Shown here: positions 61,247-64,000 of the stretch, in pieces
Layout: every line of letters starts with the position of its first letter
Numbering within the stretch: position 1 is the stretch's first letter
NCBI RefSeq assembly: GCF_011378855.1
Contig: NZ_WTLB01000006.1
Location: 1-64,000 of the forward strand
DNA from: Pseudoalteromonas sp. Z1A8
GTDB lineage: Bacteria; Pseudomonadota; Gammaproteobacteria; Enterobacterales; Alteromonadaceae
Reading direction: 5' to 3'
Length of the DNA: 64,000 nucleotides
The notes under the pieces: model-generated
What the model was told of the DNA's origin: nothing
Seen by the model: only the letters and a program-made list of their open reading frames with translations
Database searches by the model: none
Position numbers and translations under genes: made by a program

Positions 61247-61948
61247 CTACTTAACTGTAACGGTTAATTGAGCTACTGGGTTTAACCATCTGTGTACTGT
61301 ATTGCTTAAATCGCTATTACCGGCTTCTAAATCGTCATCGCCTAAGCTACCAGGGTGAATATGAATACTTGTATTTGTATCACCACTTAATATGCCAGTA
61401 CCGCCAGTGCCAGCGTCGCCACCTGGAGCTGCTGGAATACCTGGAGTACCTGGTGCACCAGAGCCTTCAACTACAAGTTCATTGTTTTGTTCTGTGCCTG
61501 CATCGTAAGCATTTAAATTAATTGTGTAAGTACCCGCTTCTGTTGGGATTTTCCAGCTGTTTAAGCCTACAAAACCATCATTAGTTGGCAGCATCATTGC
61601 AGTTAATGATAGGTATTCGTTACCGTCAGTAGTGGTCAGTGTTGCCGTTGTAGATGAGGCTGGTGCAAGTAAACCTTCAGCTGGATTTGCAGCCATATCA
61701 CTGCCCGCAGCAGTTGCTTGTGCAACTAGTTCTGCAATATTTCCGCCCTCAGCCATTGTTTGTAGTGCAGAAGAAGCTTCTGTTGCTACTTCAAATAGTG
61801 TGTCTTCGCTGTTGTGTGCTGTAATTAATAGTGGAGTAAAGTGAATACCCTTGGTTAGGTTAGTAACCTTTAAGTCTAACTCTGCGGCCATAGTCGACTG
61901 GCTAGCTGCCGCTAAAAGAATTGCGATTGTTAATGTAGAAGTTTTCAT
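61247..61948 (-). CDS. Spondin-domain secreted protein
   Basis: About 233 residues from the ATG at 61948, which has AGGAAA upstream and opens a signal peptide (cleavage near MAAE). An upstream in-frame start at 62011 gives a non-secretory extension and is rejected. The spondin_N-type domain is seen in VTNLTKGIHFTPLLITAH, MMLPTNDGFVGLNSW and YDAGTEQNNEL. A Gly/Pro/Ala-rich insert (GAPGTPGIPAAPGG) lies near residue 190. It is the first gene of the presumed spondin-spondin-regulator-kinase unit. Confidence 0.85.
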   Translation of the reverse strand: MKTSTLTIAILLAAASQSTMAAELDLKVTNLTKGIHFTPLLITAHNSEDTLFEVATEASSALQTMAEGGNIAELVAQATAAGSDMAANPAEGLLAPASSTTATLTTTDGNEYLSLTAMMLPTNDGFVGLNSWKIPTEAGTYTINLNAYDAGTEQNNELVVEGSGAPGTPGIPAAPGGDAGTGGTGILSGDTNTSIHIHPGSLGDDDLEAGNSDLSNTVHRWLNPVAQLTVTVK

Positions 61949-62133
61949 TATTATTTCCTGTAAGTGATGATTCGAGTTAAGTATTGAATAATCGTCTCCA
62001 GAAACTCTCACAAACTTATCACTTTTTTATCACAAGATTTCACGCTGTGATTTTTAAAGGTAAATACGCTGGTTGATTAGTAGACTTTTGTTTAGTTAAG
62101 AGGCAACATACATAAAACAAAAAGGAGAGTGTT

Positions 62134-62499
62134 ATGGAAGAAAATCAACAGGTTGAACCAGTTAATAAAGATGACCGTACGTGGGCTATGTTATGCCATT
62201 TGAGTGCGCTTGCCGGATTTATTGTGCCGTTTGGCTCAATAATTGGGCCATTAATTGTGTGGTTAATTAAAAAAGATGAAATGCCAGTTGTTGACGTGCA
62301 TGGTAAAAAAGCGCTTAACTTTCAAATAACGATGGCAATTGCATATGTAGTTTGTTTTTTACTGATGTTTGTAGCGGTAGGCTTAATATTACTACCTATA
62401 GTGGCAATTTTTGGGTTTGTAATGGTTGTAATGGCGAGTATTAAAGCTAACGAAGGTAAAGAGTTTAATTACCCGTTTAGTTTAAATTTGATAAAATAA
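62134..62499 (+). CDS. DUF4870 membrane protein
   Basis: A 121-residue protein of the DUF4870/Tic20-like family: RTWAMLCHLSALAGFIVPFG, VWLIKKDEMPVVDVHGKKALNFQ and two long hydrophobic segments. The AGGAG 8 bases upstream supports the start. The function is unknown. Confidence 0.92.
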   Translation: MEENQQVEPVNKDDRTWAMLCHLSALAGFIVPFGSIIGPLIVWLIKKDEMPVVDVHGKKALNFQITMAIAYVVCFLLMFVAVGLILLPIVAIFGFVMVVMASIKANEGKEFNYPFSLNLIK

Positions 62500-62514
62500 A
62501 ACCTCAGTTATTTT

Positions 62515-62679
62515 TATACCAATTGCATTAAATTAGTGATCTATTATAGCGATAAGAAAATAGCTCAATAACAAGGCTAAAATTATGATACATAGTTGTT
62601 CTATATAAATAATTTTTAACGTCGTTAGTGAGTTATTTAATACGCTAGAATGATCATGTTTTTAATAAAATTGGTATTA
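62515..62679. mobile_element. MITE-like imperfect palindrome
   Basis: The 165-base stretch has inverted ends ATACCAATT (62516-62524) and AATTGGTAT (62669-62677). Similarity continues inward (for example AGTGATC-AGCG against GATCA-TAGCG) and an inner pair AATAGCTCAATAAC / GTTAGTGAGTTATT. It lacks a gene. Similar AT-rich TATACCAAT elements are frequent in Alteromonadales genomes as I recall; copy number was not tested. Confidence 0.6.
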
Positions 62680-62680
62680 T

Positions 62681-62703
62681 AAACCCAGCTATAGGCTGGG
62701 TTT
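62681..62703 (+). terminator. Hairpin terminator before the YqaA-like gene
   Basis: AAACCCAGC / GCTGGGTTT arms with a 5-base loop, followed by TT. It is placed after the DUF4870 gene and the repeat, 24 bases before the next start. Confidence 0.75.
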
Positions 62704-62726
62704 TTACGTTTAGCCATAAGGGCATT

Positions 62727-63161
62727 ATGCTTTATCTCACGTTATTTATTAGCGCATTTATATCTGCCACATTATTGCCCAGCTCTTCTGAAGTGATAAT
62801 GGTGGGAATGATTGCCCAAGGTAAAGTTAATTTATGGCTTATGTGGTGCGTAGCAACACTTGGAAATGTGTTAGGGAGCTGTGTTAATTACTGGTTAGGC
62901 ACGCAGGTACTGCGTTTTAAAGATAAAAAATGGTTTCCGGTATCGCAAAAAGGGCTTGATAACGCACAAAAGCAATTTAATAAATACGGTGCGTATAGTT
63001 TGTTGTTTGCTTGGCTGCCAGTAGTAGGCGATCCGCTAACTGTAATTGGGGGGATATTTAAAGTACGCTTTAGTATGTTTTTATTACTAGTAACACTAGG
63101 CAAAGGCGCGCGCTATTTAGCGGTTATCGCCCTTGCCGTAGGATTCGAAAAGCTTTTTTGA
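62727..63161 (+). CDS. YqaA-like small DedA-family membrane protein
   Basis: A 144-residue inner-membrane protein of the YqaA group within the SNARE-associated/DedA superfamily: SSSEVIMVGMIAQGK, GNVLGSCVNYWLG and WLPVVGDPLTVIGG are family landmarks. Its exact role is unknown; DedA proteins handle lipid carriers. It is convergent with folX. Confidence 0.9.
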   Translation: MLYLTLFISAFISATLLPSSSEVIMVGMIAQGKVNLWLMWCVATLGNVLGSCVNYWLGTQVLRFKDKKWFPVSQKGLDNAQKQFNKYGAYSLLFAWLPVVGDPLTVIGGIFKVRFSMFLLLVTLGKGARYLAVIALAVGFEKLF

Positions 63162-63177
63162 ATAAGTTTTTAAGACC

Positions 63178-63534
63178 TTATTTAGCCCAATCAAGCGTTA
63201 ACGACACCGAGTCGGCAAAACGCAGTGCATGCGGCTTATCTACACGTGCTTTAGCGTAATGAACACTTGGGTGTGAGTGACAAACGGCAAGAATTTCAGC
63301 CACTAATTTTTCGAGCAATAAAAAGTGCCCTTGCTCTACTAAGCTAATTACTTCTTTAGTGATCACTTTGTAGTTAAGTGCTTGGTCTACTTCATCCGTT
63401 TTACAGGCGTTATCAGCAGGGTAATGAATTTCTAGATTGATCACTACATCTTGCTTTTTTTCACGCTCATCGGGGTTAAAGCCAATAAACGTACGCAGGC
63501 GTAAATTAGTAACGTTAATAATTGCATTAGCCAT
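63178..63534 (-). CDS. folX: Dihydroneopterin triphosphate 2'-epimerase
   Basis: A 118-residue protein similar to E. coli FolX throughout (IINVTNLRLRTFIGFNPDE, INLEIHYPADNA, LLEKLVAEIL, KPHALRFADSVSLTL). Residue pattern matches FolX rather than the aldolase FolB. It epimerises dihydroneopterin triphosphate to the monapterin form in pterin metabolism. It follows folE by 3 bases, so the two are one operon. Confidence 0.93.
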   Translation of the reverse strand: MANAIINVTNLRLRTFIGFNPDEREKKQDVVINLEIHYPADNACKTDEVDQALNYKVITKEVISLVEQGHFLLLEKLVAEILAVCHSHPSVHYAKARVDKPHALRFADSVSLTLDWAK

Positions 63535-63537
63535 AGG

Positions 63538-64000
63538 TTAACCCTTAATAAGCTGCAAAAATTCATTACGTGTTTTAGGATCGCTTCTAAAATTACCTAA
63601 CATTACTGATGTACGCATGCTTGAATTTTGTTTTTCTACACCACGCATCATCATACACATGTGTTTTGCTTCAACAATAACACCCACACCTTTAGCGCCA
63701 GTAACTTCTTCAACCGCTTTAGCAATTTGATGCGTTAACTGTTCTTGAATTTGAAAGCGACGTGAAAACATATCAACAATACGTGCAAATTTAGATAAGC
63801 CCAATACTTTACCATTTGGAATGTAAGCAATGTGGCAGCGGCCAATAAACGGCAGCAAATGGTGCTCACACATAGAGTAAAGCTCTATGTCTTGCACTAA
63901 AACCATATCGTCAGCATCAGACGTAAATACCGCTTTGTTGGTTATCTCATCAAGCGTTTGGCGATACCCTTGCGTTAAATATTCCATTGCTTTTGCGGCA
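63538..64000 (-). CDS. folE: GTP cyclohydrolase I (N-terminus outside window)
   Basis: The last 149 residues or more of FolE; the frame stays open to the window end ([11 protein letters not shown] reads in frame), so about 30-35 N-terminal residues are missing. Zinc/active-site elements are visible: [13 protein letters not shown] (Cys and His ligands), [17 protein letters not shown] (in part) and [12 protein letters not shown] with the third ligand. It makes 7,8-dihydroneopterin triphosphate from GTP, the first step of folate and tetrahydropterin synthesis, and pairs with folX downstream. Confidence 0.95.
   Translation of the reverse strand, partial: AAKAMEYLTQGYRQTLDEITNKAVFTSDADDMVLVQDIELYSMCEHHLLPFIGRCHIAYIPNGKVLGLSKFARIVDMFSRRFQIQEQLTHQIAKAVEEVTGAKGVGVIVEAKHMCMMMRGVEKQNSSMRTSVMLGNFRSDPKTRNEFLQLIKG

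Noticed and set aside
61949-62011. Upstream start of the spondin-domain protein
   Set aside because: The extension is hydrophilic and lies before a normal signal peptide with its own ribosome-binding site.
1-64000. CRISPR array, prophage, rRNA or tRNA genes
   Set aside because: No regularly spaced repeats with unique spacers, phage structural genes, or cloverleaf/rRNA sequences were recognised on either strand by eye.

Overview
The window looks like a chromosomal segment of a marine gammaproteobacterium of the Alteromonadales, most likely Pseudoalteromonas. The basis is AT-rich DNA, two large TonB-dependent receptors, many secreted or lipoprotein peptidases, and the general protein style. 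This is recognition by family; no search was run. No rRNA, tRNA, CRISPR array, prophage or complete insertion sequence was seen. Two miniature inverted-repeat elements (20703-20966 and 62515-62679) and a small toxin-antitoxin islet (about 16.8-18.6 kb) are the only mobile-looking parts.

Layout. 1-450: cold-shock gene whose promoter/leader is duplicated at the left edge, implying a second csp gene just outside. 733-12274: a catabolic regulon made of aldo/keto reductase, Fe(II)/2-oxoglutarate dioxygenase and YeiH exporter (minus operon), a GntR/UTRA regulator, a TauE exporter, GH31 glycosidase, sodium/solute symporter and TonB receptor. Three of its promoters carry the same palindrome (GTCTTATACAAGAC or a variant) directly downstream of the -10. 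12378-15888: two tandem alkaline phosphatases behind a four-unit Pho box. 16015-18563: a frameshifted gene, an HTH/PIN toxin-antitoxin pair and a small lipoprotein. 18689-21859: a Kef-type antiporter with a long hairpin over its start region, a MITE, and a DGSG-repeat lipoprotein. 22065-28860: a TonB receptor, a Fur-box operon (PepSY, DUF2271, DUF4198), a YbaN-like protein and a porin. 28961-35759: MarR regulator, hexose-6-P mutarotase, paired PH-domain membrane proteins and a gluzincin/propeller/barrel protein. 35841-40058: PepSY protein, PQ-loop protein, a PilC-like plus pilin pair, PhzF. 40064-47127: a five-gene operon coding for a MacB-type efflux system with its own NtrC-like regulator and kinase, and a sigma-54-like promoter with an upstream palindrome. 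47584-54692: secreted metzincin (frameshifted near its start) and an RND efflux pair. 54796-64000: cytochrome c', DUF2721, prolyl oligopeptidase, a two-component system next to two spondin-domain proteins, small membrane proteins, FolX and the C-terminal part of FolE.

The most interesting system is the 733-12274 regulon. A dioxygenase, an aldehyde-reducing aldo/keto reductase, two exporters of families tied to sulfite/sulfate release, a GH31 enzyme and dedicated uptake genes together match the logic of oxygenolytic sulfosugar (sulfoquinovose) degradation: glycoside cleavage, C-S bond oxygenation to a 6-aldehyde plus sulfite, reduction to glucose, sulfite export. However, the GH31 lacks the sulfonate-binding residues of known sulfoquinovosidases, so the true substrate is open and may be new.
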